64,000 nt of DNA, from positions 186,001 through 250,000 of the forward strand of contig JAIUMI010000001.1 of NCBI GenBank assembly GCA_022565665.1, written 5' to 3'. Source of the DNA: Glycocaulis sp. (lineage in GTDB: Bacteria > Pseudomonadota > Alphaproteobacteria > Caulobacterales > Maricaulaceae). Below the pieces are notes generated by a model. It searched no databases and had not been told where the DNA came from. It worked only from the letters and a program-made list of their open reading frames with translations. Shown in pieces: positions 44,084-51,801 of the stretch; within the stretch, counting starts at the first letter, position 1; the number at the start of each line of letters is the position of its first letter. The translations under genes and the position numbers were made by a program.

Positions 44084-44203
44084 GAAGAGGGCCCAGCCGT
44101 CTGCCCCTCGCGCCGCCATTCTCTCTCACTGGCGGCGCGGGGGGATTGTGTCTTGATTAATGCGTCGCAAGCGCGAGCTGATGACGCGCCGGGGAAGCTG
44201 CCT

Positions 44204-44279
44204 GCCCCCGTCAGGGGCCGCAAGGCCGGACGGCCGCCCGCGCCAGTGCGCGGAACATCGCAACGCGGATGCGTTGCGG
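44204..44279. repeat. Mosaic palindromic element B, 76-bp module
   Basis: This 76-bp segment is, in reverse orientation, identical at 71 of 76 positions to 61960-62035 upstream of prmC. It includes the perfect hairpin CGCAACGC-GGAT-GCGTTGCG (44259-44278). It lies in the spacer between the TonB receptor and fliJ, followed by the 28-bp hairpin module (44288-44315) and the terminal motif (44335-44351). Confidence 0.75.
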
Positions 44280-44287
44280 AGCTAAAA

Positions 44288-44351
44288 GACCGCGCGCCGG
44301 GCACTTTTGCCCGAAGCGACGGGGCGGAGGCCCGGAGCATCACTGAAAACT
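44288..44351. repeat. Mosaic element B, hairpin module and terminal motif
   Basis: 44288-44315 is identical to 30551-30578 (28 bp, hairpin CGGGCA-CTTT-TGCCCG). 44335-44351 (GAGCATCACTGAAAACT) matches the right end of element D (31117-31133) at 16 of 17 positions. Its last bases belong to the fliJ stop codon (44350-44352). Confidence 0.7.
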
Positions 44352-44769
44352 AGTGCGCAGCCCGGCGCATGCGCCCCGCGATCTCGTCCATCTCGGCCTG
44401 CTCTGCGGCACGCACCGCATCTTCGATACGGGCCAGACGGCGCTCTTCGAGCAGCTCGTATTTCTTCAGCTCGGCAAAGGCCGTCTCCAGCCGCTCGCGC
44501 AGGGCGTCGGACTGCGCCTCCACCTCGCGTTCGGAGGCGCGCAGATTGTCCTTGCGCTGGATGACGGAGCGGGCATAGGAGCCATAGGCGAGATAGCCTT
44601 CCTTGCTCTCACTGGCAGCCGCCTGTTCGCCAGGCACGCTGGCTTCCAGCCGCTCGATCTGCTCGGCAATGGTCTGCCGGGCGCGATCAATGTCGGCCAT
44701 CTGCTTTTGCAGCTCTTCCACCTTGAACCGGGCGAGCCGGATCAGCGGTGCATGAGACCTCGAACTCAT
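44350..44769 (-). CDS. fliJ: Flagellar export chaperone FliJ
   Basis: A 139-residue, mostly coiled-coil protein that escorts export substrates to the FliI ATPase and export gate. 'PLIRLARFKVEELQKQMADIDRARQTIAEQIERLE' begins the long helix, and the second helix runs through 'LETAFAELKKYELLEERRLARIEDAVRAAEQAEMDE'. FliJ is weakly conserved, but its position three bases after fliI and its shape support the call. Confidence 0.85.
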   Translation of the reverse strand: MSSRSHAPLIRLARFKVEELQKQMADIDRARQTIAEQIERLEASVPGEQAAASESKEGYLAYGSYARSVIQRKDNLRASEREVEAQSDALRERLETAFAELKKYELLEERRLARIEDAVRAAEQAEMDEIAGRMRRAAH

Positions 44770-44772
44770 GGC

Positions 44773-46092
44773 TTACTCCTTTCCATCCACCAAAATCCCC
44801 GAAAGGGCCGCGAAACTCTCCTCAATCGAGGAGGTGTCGTCTTTTCCCTGTCCGAGAAACGCTTCCATCGGGCCGTTGAGCGCAATCGCGCGGTCGACCT
44901 CGGGATTGGACCCGGCCGCATACGCGCCCAGCCGGATCAGTTCTTCCATGTCGGCATAGGCGGAGAGCACCTTGCGGGCCTCCACCACCAGCTCGGCCTC
45001 ACCCTCCCCGTAAACTTCCGGGGCGGTACGCGAGATGGATTTGAGAACATCGATCGCCGGGAAGCGGCCCCGCTCGGCAATCGCGCGCGTCATCACGATA
45101 TGGCCGTCGAGAATGCCGCGCACCGCATCGGCAATCGGCTCGTTATGGTCATCGCCATCGACCAGCACGGTAAACAGCGCCGTGATCGACCCTGCGCCTT
45201 CCTCGCCGGGGCCTGCGCGCTCCAGAAGGCGCGGCAGCTCGGCGAAGACAGACGGCGTATAGCCGCGCGTGGTCGGCGGCTCGCCAGCGGCAAGGCCGAT
45301 CTCGCGCTGGGCGAGTGCAAAACGGGTCACCGAATCCATCAGGCAGAGCACACTCAGGCCCTGATCGCGGAAATACTCGGCAATGGTGAGTGTGAGATAA
45401 GCCGCCTGGCGGCGCGCCAGGGCGGGCGCGTCAGAGGTCTCGGTCACCACGACCGAGCGCGCCCGGCCTTTCTCGCCCAGCACGTCCTCGACAAATTCGC
45501 GCGCTTCCCGGCCCCGCTCGCCGATCAGGCCGATCACGATGACATCGGCGCTGGAGCCCTTGGCCATCATGCTCATCAGCACGGACTTGCCGACGCCGGA
45601 GCCCGCAAACACGCCAAGGCGCTGGCCGGTACGCATGGGGGTAAAAGTGTTCAGCGCGCGTACGCCCAGATCCAGACGCTCGCCCAGCGCCTTGCGCTGG
45701 TGGGCACAGGGCGGACGCCCCTTGACCGGATAGGCGCTCATGCCTTCAGCGAGCGGCCCCTGGCCATCGCGCGGCTCGCCAAACCCGTTGATCACACGGC
45801 CAAGCCAGCTTTGATGGGGGCGCACGATTACACCTTGCGGGTCCAGCCGGGCCTCCGCGCCGGCGCGTATGCCGGTCAGATCGCCGTAGGACATCATCAG
45901 GGCGGTATCGCCCCGGAAGCCGACCACTTCGAATCGCTGCTCACCGCCGCCATGGGCCACCCGCGCCGATGCGCCAAGCGTGAGCCCGGCGCGTGGCCCT
46001 TCCGCCTCGACCAGCAAGCCGTTAAGCGCCTTCACACGCCCCTTGAAGGTGCGCGTGTCGATATCCTCGATACGCTGTATCAGGCTTTGCAC
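44773..46092 (-). CDS. fliI: Flagellum-specific ATPase FliI
   Basis: FliI (439 residues) energises flagellar protein export in the cytoplasm. Walker A is '[20 protein letters not shown]', with '[16 protein letters not shown]', Walker B '[27 protein letters not shown]', and '[21 protein letters not shown]'. It is co-transcribed with fliJ. Divergent from the GNAT gene 190 bp away. Confidence 0.96.
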   Translation of the reverse strand: MQSLIQRIEDIDTRTFKGRVKALNGLLVEAEGPRAGLTLGASARVAHGGGEQRFEVVGFRGDTALMMSYGDLTGIRAGAEARLDPQGVIVRPHQSWLGRVINGFGEPRDGQGPLAEGMSAYPVKGRPPCAHQRKALGERLDLGVRALNTFTPMRTGQRLGVFAGSGVGKSVLMSMMAKGSSADVIVIGLIGERGREAREFVEDVLGEKGRARSVVVTETSDAPALARRQAAYLTLTIAEYFRDQGLSVLCLMDSVTRFALAQREIGLAAGEPPTTRGYTPSVFAELPRLLERAGPGEEGAGSITALFTVLVDGDDHNEPIADAVRGILDGHIVMTRAIAERGRFPAIDVLKSISRTAPEVYGEGEAELVVEARKVLSAYADMEELIRLGAYAAGSNPEVDRAIALNGPMEAFLGQGKDDTSSIEESFAALSGILVDGKE

Positions 46093-46279
46093 GGGCGCTT
46101 CTCGCTGGTCTGCTGGCGGAGCCTTTCTGACCCCTCTGCATCCGTTTTAACCTGAATGCGGTTTCAACGGCGTAAACGAAATGGACACCATGCGCAGTAT
46201 GGCCGATCCGGTTTCCCCACCGGTTTCACGATGCTAGGGTCGGGGTTTGCCGACCGACGCTGCCACCTCAGGACATGGG

Positions 46280-47350
46280 ATGCCCCCTGCCCCCACCTAC
46301 GAGTTTCGAACCCTGCAACAGGGGGATATTGACGACCTGATCGCGCTTTCCGGGCAGCTTGCCTTAAAGCCGGGCTCGGACAGCACATCCTTTCTGGTCT
46401 CGAACTTCACACGCGCGGAGTATCAGCGTTTCCTGTCGCACAAGGACGTCACCTGCCTTGGTGCTTTTGAAAGTGATACGGGCGCACTGGCGGGGTTTCT
46501 CATCGCTTATGGCTGTGCCTATGCCTCAACACTGGGTCCGGACACGTCCGAAGCGGTGATCGTCTCGGCGGTCGGGCAGGAATGCCGCTTCAAGGTCATC
46601 AAGCAGGTCGGCATACACATTGATCATCACGGCAAAGGTCTGGGGCGTGCGCTGTATGAGGCCTTTTTTCGCTCCACCAGCGCGAGTTACGTCTTTGCCG
46701 CCATCGTCGAACAACCTGTGGAGAACGCAGGTTCGAAGAAGTTCCATGCGGCGCTGGGGTTTGCACCGGTCCTGCAGTCCAGCCCGGCCAACACGCATTA
46801 TGAAAGCCAGATCATCAACACGATCTGGCTACGCCAATTGCGCCCGCCCGTGCCGCTGCCATCCGGACCGGACACGCTGTCTCAGGAAATCCTGGCGCAG
46901 CACCTGGAGCATGCCCGCCTGCTCTACATGCACGAGGACCAGCTTAACTGGGTGAAGCTCGGCACGTTGCTGACCTTGATGTTCGCGATACTCACGGCAT
47001 CCTGGTTCCTGCTGGCGTCCCCTGTCAGCTGGACGACGGCAGGTGCTTCGATAATCCTTTCAGGGTTGGGCCTCATCTCCCTGCTGGCGATCCGGTCGAA
47101 AATGCGAAGCGGGGCCGCTTTTCTGGCCAGCCACAAGACGGCGCTGCGCCTGACAGAGGCGATGCTCGCTGCCCGATACAGCCCGCTACTGTCACCCATC
47201 TGGCATGTGCCATTGAAATCGCAGTCCGTAGAATGGCTCACCCGCCTGCCGACAATCAGCCTTGCCATCTGGGCGATGGCTTCCATCGTACTGATCGGAA
47301 GGCTGTTTTTGACACCACTCGCGGTGCCGGACATTCCGTTCCTGCCCTGA
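46280..47350 (+). CDS. GNAT acetyltransferase fused to a membrane domain
   Basis: A 356-residue protein with an N-terminal GNAT domain (about 1-180). The acetyl-CoA-binding motif is 'QVGIHIDHHGKGLGRALYEAFF'. A linker contains 'LEHARLLYMHEDQLNWVKL', then two membrane helices (about 225-245 and 252-272), a soluble stretch and a third helix near the C-terminus ('TISLAIWAMASIVLIGRLFL'). The ATG at 46280 has AGGA upstream; TTG 46247 is an alternative. It is placed between fliI and ctrA. I do not recognise the membrane part as a named family; it resembles 2-3-helix modules of membrane-anchored effector proteins. Function unknown. Confidence 0.72.
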   Translation: MPPAPTYEFRTLQQGDIDDLIALSGQLALKPGSDSTSFLVSNFTRAEYQRFLSHKDVTCLGAFESDTGALAGFLIAYGCAYASTLGPDTSEAVIVSAVGQECRFKVIKQVGIHIDHHGKGLGRALYEAFFRSTSASYVFAAIVEQPVENAGSKKFHAALGFAPVLQSSPANTHYESQIINTIWLRQLRPPVPLPSGPDTLSQEILAQHLEHARLLYMHEDQLNWVKLGTLLTLMFAILTASWFLLASPVSWTTAGASIILSGLGLISLLAIRSKMRSGAAFLASHKTALRLTEAMLAARYSPLLSPIWHVPLKSQSVEWLTRLPTISLAIWAMASIVLIGRLFLTPLAVPDIPFLP

Positions 47351-47363
47351 CCGGCGCTGTGCG

Positions 47364-47474
47364 GACTCGATTCCGCCCCACGAGTCAATTCGCTGTTAAC
47401 TTTCCCTAAGGAATTGTCGCGCCATTCTGCGAAGCACGTTAACCAAGGGGACGCGCACGAAGCATTAGTGATTC
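47364..47474 (+). promoter_or_regulatory. ctrA promoter region with four GANTC sites
   Basis: GANTC, the CcrM methylation site, occurs at 47364 (GACTC), 47369 (GATTC), 47382 (GAGTC) and 47470 (GATTC). TTAA half-sites similar to CtrA boxes lie at 47396 (TTAAC) and 47439 (TTAACC). In Caulobacter a GANTC site in the ctrA promoter links its expression to replication, and CtrA autoregulates. The same logic is likely here. Confidence 0.6.
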
Positions 47475-47499
47475 GTGCAGGCGACGCGGAGAGGGTCCG

Positions 47500-48195
47500 A
47501 TGCGGGTACTGCTGATCGAGGATGATCGCGCAACAGCGCAGGGCATCGAACTGATGCTCAAGTCCGACGGTTTCAATATGTATACAGCCGATCTGGGCGA
47601 AGAGGGTGTCGATCTCGGCAAACTCTACGATTACGACATCATCCTTCTGGACCTGAACCTGCCGGACATGCCCGGTTTCGACGTCCTGAAGACGCTGCGC
47701 ATGTCGAAAGTGGATACGCCCATCCTCATCCTCTCGGGCAATGCCGATATCGACAACAAGGTGCGCGGCCTGGGTTCGGGCGCGGATGACTACATGACCA
47801 AGCCCTTCCACAAGGAAGAGCTGATCGCGCGCATCCACGCTATTGTGCGCCGCTCCAAGGGTCACAGCCAGTCCATCATCCGCACCGGCGATATCGCGGT
47901 GAATCTCGACGCCAAGACGGTCGAGGTGAATTCCCAGCGCGTCCACCTGACGGGCAAGGAATACCAGATGCTCGAGCTGCTCTCCCTGCGCAAGGGCACG
48001 ACGCTCACCAAGGAAATGTTCCTCAACCATCTCTATGGCGGGATGGACGAGCCGGAGCTGAAGATCATCGACGTCTTCATCTGCAAGCTTCGCAAGAAGC
48101 TCGAAGCCGCGACCGGCTCCAAGGCCCCCATCGAGACCGTCTGGGGCCGCGGCTATGTGCTGCGTGACCCGGTCGAGGAGAAGGGCGCGGCATAA
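47500..48195 (+). CDS. ctrA: Cell-cycle response regulator CtrA
   Basis: CtrA (231 residues) is the master cell-cycle regulator. The receiver domain has the phosphorylation site D51 ('[19 protein letters not shown]') and lysine in '[13 protein letters not shown]'. The C-terminal winged-helix DNA-binding domain contains '[54 protein letters not shown]'. The protein ends in two alanines, the feature that makes Caulobacter CtrA a ClpXP substrate. A strong terminator follows. It is regulated by ChpT (55271) and SciP (30758), both in this window. Confidence 0.97.
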   Translation: MRVLLIEDDRATAQGIELMLKSDGFNMYTADLGEEGVDLGKLYDYDIILLDLNLPDMPGFDVLKTLRMSKVDTPILILSGNADIDNKVRGLGSGADDYMTKPFHKEELIARIHAIVRRSKGHSQSIIRTGDIAVNLDAKTVEVNSQRVHLTGKEYQMLELLSLRKGTTLTKEMFLNHLYGGMDEPELKIIDVFICKLRKKLEAATGSKAPIETVWGRGYVLRDPVEEKGAA

Positions 48196-48216
48196 GCCCC
48201 TTTCTTTCAAGGAGTT

Positions 48217-48249
48217 GAAGAAGCCCCGGTCCCGCACCGGGGTTTCTTC
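48217..48249 (+). terminator. Rho-independent-type terminator after ctrA
   Basis: GAAGAAGCCCCGGT (48217-48230) pairs with ACCGGGGTTTCTTC (48236-48249) across loop CCCGC, giving a 14-bp stem with one G-U pair. It lies 21 bp after the ctrA stop. The right arm itself carries TTT. Confidence 0.85.
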
Positions 48250-48388
48250 ATGGCCGCACAAGGCCTGCACGCGATTGTGCTCATCACGGGCCAAGGATGT
48301 GGTATACTGCGGTATCGGGCAGCCCCGGACGGGGTAAATTCCCCTCGCGTGCCCCGGCTGGCTTCCTGCCCGTTATGGGAGGTACGCC

Positions 48389-48958
48389 ATGAAATCCCTG
48401 TCTATCCATCTCGTTGCCGGCCTGGCACTCACGCTGGCGGCAGCCGGCGTGGCCGGCGCACAGACGCTTGTGATCGGCACAAGCGATGCGCGTCTGTGCT
48501 ATGAGGCGGCGCTCACGCTGCACAGGAGCCATCGCTCCGATCTGCAGCGCTGCGAAGCCGCGCTGCAACATAGCCCGCTGCCGCGGCGCGATGTGGTCGC
48601 GACCCATGTCAATTATGGCATTCTGCTTCATCGGGCGGGGCGCCCGGACGACGCCATGCATTCCTACAACCGTGCGATCCAGCTCAGCCCGGACCTCGGC
48701 GAAGTCTGGCTCAACCGGGGTATTCTCCTGATGTCCAGCGGCGATTTTGCTGCCGCCGAGGCGGACTTCACCCGGGCGCTGGAACTGGGCGTGCGCGAAA
48801 CGCACAAGGCCTATTACAATCGCGGACTGAGCTATGACTCCCGCGAAATGTATCCTGAGGCCTATGCCGACTATCACCGCGCGCTGGAACGCCAGCCGAA
48901 CTGGAGCCTGCCCCTGCGGGAGCTGGAACGCTTCGAGGTCGTCAGAAACTCGCGCTAG
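48389..48958 (+). CDS. Secreted TPR-repeat protein
   Basis: A 189-residue protein with a signal peptide ('LALTLAAAGVAGA', cleavage about residue 24) and three tetratricopeptide repeats (about residues 70-175; for example 'THVNYGILLHRAGRPDDAMHSYNRAIQLSP' and 'EVWLNRGILLMSSGDFAAAEADFTRALELG'). Partners are unknown. GGGAGG lies before the ATG. The stop overlaps the convergent cheR stop by four bases. Confidence 0.8.
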   Translation: MKSLSIHLVAGLALTLAAAGVAGAQTLVIGTSDARLCYEAALTLHRSHRSDLQRCEAALQHSPLPRRDVVATHVNYGILLHRAGRPDDAMHSYNRAIQLSPDLGEVWLNRGILLMSSGDFAAAEADFTRALELGVRETHKAYYNRGLSYDSREMYPEAYADYHRALERQPNWSLPLRELERFEVVRNSR

Positions 48959-49794
48959 GCGGCCACCACGCTGGCAGGCCGGGCGGGCTTCTGTGCCGCA
49001 TCGGCGCGTACATAAAGCCCACGCTGGCCGGCCACTGGCTTGAGCGTGTCGGTGAGTCCGACCACGGTTTCAGCCGCGCCCAGCACCAGATACCCGTCAG
49101 GCGCAAGCAGCGCGGCGAGCCGGTCGAGTATCTTCGCCTTCGCGTCGACATCGAAATAGATCAGCACATTGCGGCAGAAGATGATGTCCTGCTGGCCGTA
49201 GCGGCTGAAATCGTCCAGCAGATTGCCCGGTTCAAACCGGATCATCTCGCGCAGTTCCGGTTTCACCCGCCAGCTATCGCCGCTCTGCTCGAAATGCTTC
49301 ACGAGGCGCTGGATGGCCAGCCCGCGCTGAACCTCGAACTGGGAGTAGAGCCCGGTCTTGGCCTTTTCCAGAACGTGGGCGCACATGTCGGTTGCCAGAA
49401 TACTGGCACTGAGCCCGCCGGTCTCGCGGATCAGCATGGCCAGCGAGTAGGGCTCCTGTCCGGTGGAGGCAGCGGCACACCAGATTTTCAGCGGCCTTGT
49501 GCTCCGCGCCGTCCTAAGCGCGGGCATCATGATCTCGGTAAAGAGATCGAACGGGGTCTTGTCACGGAAGAAGAAGGTCTCGTGGGTCGCCAGCGCCTCG
49601 GACGCGGCCGCGCACAGGCGCTGATCGCCGCGCATCATCGCATCTACCACGGCCTCCGGGCCGGCCAGCCCTTCGGTGCGGGCCAGCGGGGCCAGACGGC
49701 TCTCGATGAGATAGCCCTTCTCCGGTCGGAGCACGAGGCCGGAACGCTTCTTCACCTCGGCAGCAAGGAATTTGTACTTGTTCTCTGGCAGCAT
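48955..49794 (-). CDS. cheR: Chemotaxis methyltransferase CheR
   Basis: CheR (279 residues) methylates glutamates of chemoreceptors with S-adenosylmethionine. The N-terminal helical domain begins 'YKFLAAEVKKRSGLVLRPEKGYLIESRL'. SAM-binding and catalytic blocks are 'ATHETFFFRDKTPFDLF', 'IWCAAASTGQEPYSLAM', 'DIIFCRNVLIYFD' and 'GYLVLGAAET'. It starts with a one-base overlap of the cheB stop and is the last gene of the cheA-W-Y-B-R operon. Confidence 0.95.
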   Translation of the reverse strand: MLPENKYKFLAAEVKKRSGLVLRPEKGYLIESRLAPLARTEGLAGPEAVVDAMMRGDQRLCAAASEALATHETFFFRDKTPFDLFTEIMMPALRTARSTRPLKIWCAAASTGQEPYSLAMLIRETGGLSASILATDMCAHVLEKAKTGLYSQFEVQRGLAIQRLVKHFEQSGDSWRVKPELREMIRFEPGNLLDDFSRYGQQDIIFCRNVLIYFDVDAKAKILDRLAALLAPDGYLVLGAAETVVGLTDTLKPVAGQRGLYVRADAAQKPARPASVVAA

Positions 49795-50936
49795 CAGCGT
49801 CCCCCGATGAGGCGTTTTGACAGCTCGGGGCCAATGGCTTCGAGCGGAAGGATCATGTCGGCGAGCCGGGCTTCGGCGACCGCGCCCGGCATGCCCCAGA
49901 CCACGCTGGTGGCCTGGTCCTGCACAATGGTGAAGCCGCCCGCATCGCGTACGAAGCGCGCGCCGGTGCGCCCGTCCGAGCCCATGCCTGTCAGGACAAG
50001 GGCAACCAGCCCCTTGCCCGCAGCACGCGCACAGCTTTCAAACAGCGGATCAACGGCCGGACGGCAGAAATTTACCGGCGGGTTCTGGTCCAGATTGGCC
50101 CGGAACTGGCCGGGTGTGCCGGTGACGGTCAGATGCTGATCACCGGGCGCAACATAGATTTGCCCGGGCTTGAGGATCTCGCCGTGAACGGCTTCCTTCG
50201 CGGGCAGGCCCTCGCGGGAGAGATGCTCGGCAAGGATAGCCGTAAAGACCTTGGGCATGTGCTGGGCGATGACGACCGGAATGGAGAGTTTCGCCGGCAG
50301 AGCGCCCACCACACGGCGCAGCGCCTGCGGACCGCCAGTGGATGAGCCTATGGCCAGAAGCGCAATCTGGGAGGCTGACGGCGCCGGGCGGCCCGACACG
50401 TCGGGCGAGGCAGCAGGGCGGATAGTGGCAGGGGCCGGCGCCGCACTGCTTGCCGGCCTGGGCGCGCCAGGCGCCGGGACAGGCCGCAGGACGCGCGGCG
50501 CCAGGGCCGCCAGCTTGTCCAGCAATTCGTCCCGGTAGGTTTCAGCCCCGCCAAGACGCCCGGCTTCGGGCTTGGGCGCGAAGTCCGCTGCCCCCAGTGA
50601 CAGGGCACGCATCGTCACTTCCGCGCCCTTCTGGGTCAGTGTGGAGGCCATTACCACGCGCACGCCGGGCACCGCCTTGAGGATCAGCGGCAGGGCGGTG
50701 AGCCCGTCCATGCGCGGCATTTCCACGTCCAGAACGATGAGGTCGGGCTGCAACTCGCCCGCGCGCTTCACGCCCTGCTCGCCATCTGAACAGGTGGCCG
50801 CCAGCGTGAAACGCGGGTCAGCTTCGATCCAGCGCGCCACCAGACCGCGTACCACGGCGGAATCATCGATTACCAGCACGCAGGGCGTAGTCCGGCCGGC
50901 GCCGGAACCAGATGGGATGGAAGCTGCAGCGTTCAT
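49794..50936 (-). CDS. cheB: Chemotaxis methylesterase CheB
   Basis: CheB (380 residues) removes methyl groups from chemoreceptors. The receiver domain has 'VLVIDDSAVVRGLVARWI' and 'DLIVLDVEMPRMDGLTALP'. The linker is proline/alanine-rich. The esterase domain has the catalytic serine ('AIGSSTGGPQAL'), histidine ('VIAQHMPKVFT') and aspartate ('TGMGSDGRTGA'). It is activated by phosphorylation from CheA. Confidence 0.96.
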   Translation of the reverse strand: MNAAASIPSGSGAGRTTPCVLVIDDSAVVRGLVARWIEADPRFTLAATCSDGEQGVKRAGELQPDLIVLDVEMPRMDGLTALPLILKAVPGVRVVMASTLTQKGAEVTMRALSLGAADFAPKPEAGRLGGAETYRDELLDKLAALAPRVLRPVPAPGAPRPASSAAPAPATIRPAASPDVSGRPAPSASQIALLAIGSSTGGPQALRRVVGALPAKLSIPVVIAQHMPKVFTAILAEHLSREGLPAKEAVHGEILKPGQIYVAPGDQHLTVTGTPGQFRANLDQNPPVNFCRPAVDPLFESCARAAGKGLVALVLTGMGSDGRTGARFVRDAGGFTIVQDQATSVVWGMPGAVAEARLADMILPLEAIGPELSKRLIGGR

Positions 50937-50955
50937 GCTGGATACCGCGCCGGCC

Positions 50956-51321
50956 TCACACCAGGCCTGCTTCGGCGAATTTCGATCCTATGATGTCGCC
51001 GTCGAAGGGCTTCATCACGTACTCGTCAGCCCCGGCACGCAGCGCCTGCGTGATATGGGCCATGTCGTTCTCCGTGGTGCAGAACACCACGACCGGGCGC
51101 TTGCCCTGCTGCTCGGCGCGCAAGGTGACAAGGAAGTCGAGTCCGTTCATCATGGGCATGTTCCAGTCCAGCAGGATGGCGTCGGGCATGGACTTGCGGC
51201 ACTGGTCCAGCGCAGCCTTGCCGTCCGGCGCTTCCTCGCAGGCAAAGCCCAGATCCTCAACGATCTTGCGCGCCACCTTGCGGATTACCCGGCTATCATC
51301 GACCACAAGGCAGGTTTTCAT
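50956..51321 (-). CDS. cheY: Chemotaxis response regulator CheY
   Basis: CheY (121 residues) is a single receiver domain that carries the signal to the flagellar switch. Acidic pocket 'VVDDS', phosphorylation site D52 ('AILLDWNMPMMNG'), 'FCTTEND' threonine and the lysine of 'YVMKPFDG' are all present. It lies between cheW and cheB. Confidence 0.95.
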   Translation of the reverse strand: MKTCLVVDDSRVIRKVARKIVEDLGFACEEAPDGKAALDQCRKSMPDAILLDWNMPMMNGLDFLVTLRAEQQGKRPVVVFCTTENDMAHITQALRAGADEYVMKPFDGDIIGSKFAEAGLV

Positions 51322-51340
51322 TGCCCCAGCTCCGCTCTGA

Positions 51341-51790
51341 TCAGGCTGCCATCGCGCTCTCCGGCGCGATCAGCCTTTGCATGTCCAGTATGGCGAGAAG
51401 ATCGGTTTCCAGCCGGTGAACGCCGCTCATCATGGCCCGCCAACAGGCATCAAGATGGGCGGGTACCGGCTCATAGGTATCGGCGCCGAGGCGCAGCACT
51501 TCGCCCACCTCGTCCACCAGAACACCGTAGAGCTCCGAGCCGCGCTCCAGCCCCAGTGCCATGCAGGGTTCGGACGGGTCGCGGGCCGGAAGCCCGAGGC
51601 GCACGCGCGCATCGATCACCGTGACGATCCGTCCGCGCAGATTGAGCAGGCCGGCAATCTCGCCGCGCGCCAGCGGCACCGAGGTGATCGCCTGGGGGGC
51701 GAATACTTCGCGGATCTCGCGCACCGGAGCGCCACACAGCTGGCCGGCGATGCGCACGGTCACAAACTCAAGACTGGTCTGATAATCCAT
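51341..51790 (-). CDS. cheW: Chemotaxis coupling protein CheW
   Basis: CheW (149 residues) links CheA to chemoreceptors. The fold is seen in 'FVTVRIAGQLCGAPVREIREVFAPQAITSVPLARGEIAGLLNLRGRIVTVIDARVRLGLP' and 'YGVLVDEVGEVLRLGADTYEPVP'. It starts 11 bp after the cheA stop. Confidence 0.95.
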   Translation of the reverse strand: MDYQTSLEFVTVRIAGQLCGAPVREIREVFAPQAITSVPLARGEIAGLLNLRGRIVTVIDARVRLGLPARDPSEPCMALGLERGSELYGVLVDEVGEVLRLGADTYEPVPAHLDACWRAMMSGVHRLETDLLAILDMQRLIAPESAMAA

Positions 51791-51801
51791 CGCCCTTCTC
51801 C

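Noticed and set aside
44353..46155. Long open frame of 600 codons on the plus strand over fliJ and fliI
   Set aside because: It is the antisense shadow of the fliI-fliJ genes; the translation is histidine/arginine-rich with no domain, while the minus strand encodes clear FliI and FliJ.
46924..48294. 456-codon minus-strand open frame over ctrA and the GNAT gene
   Set aside because: ctrA and the GNAT protein are unmistakable on the plus strand; the frame is an antisense artefact.
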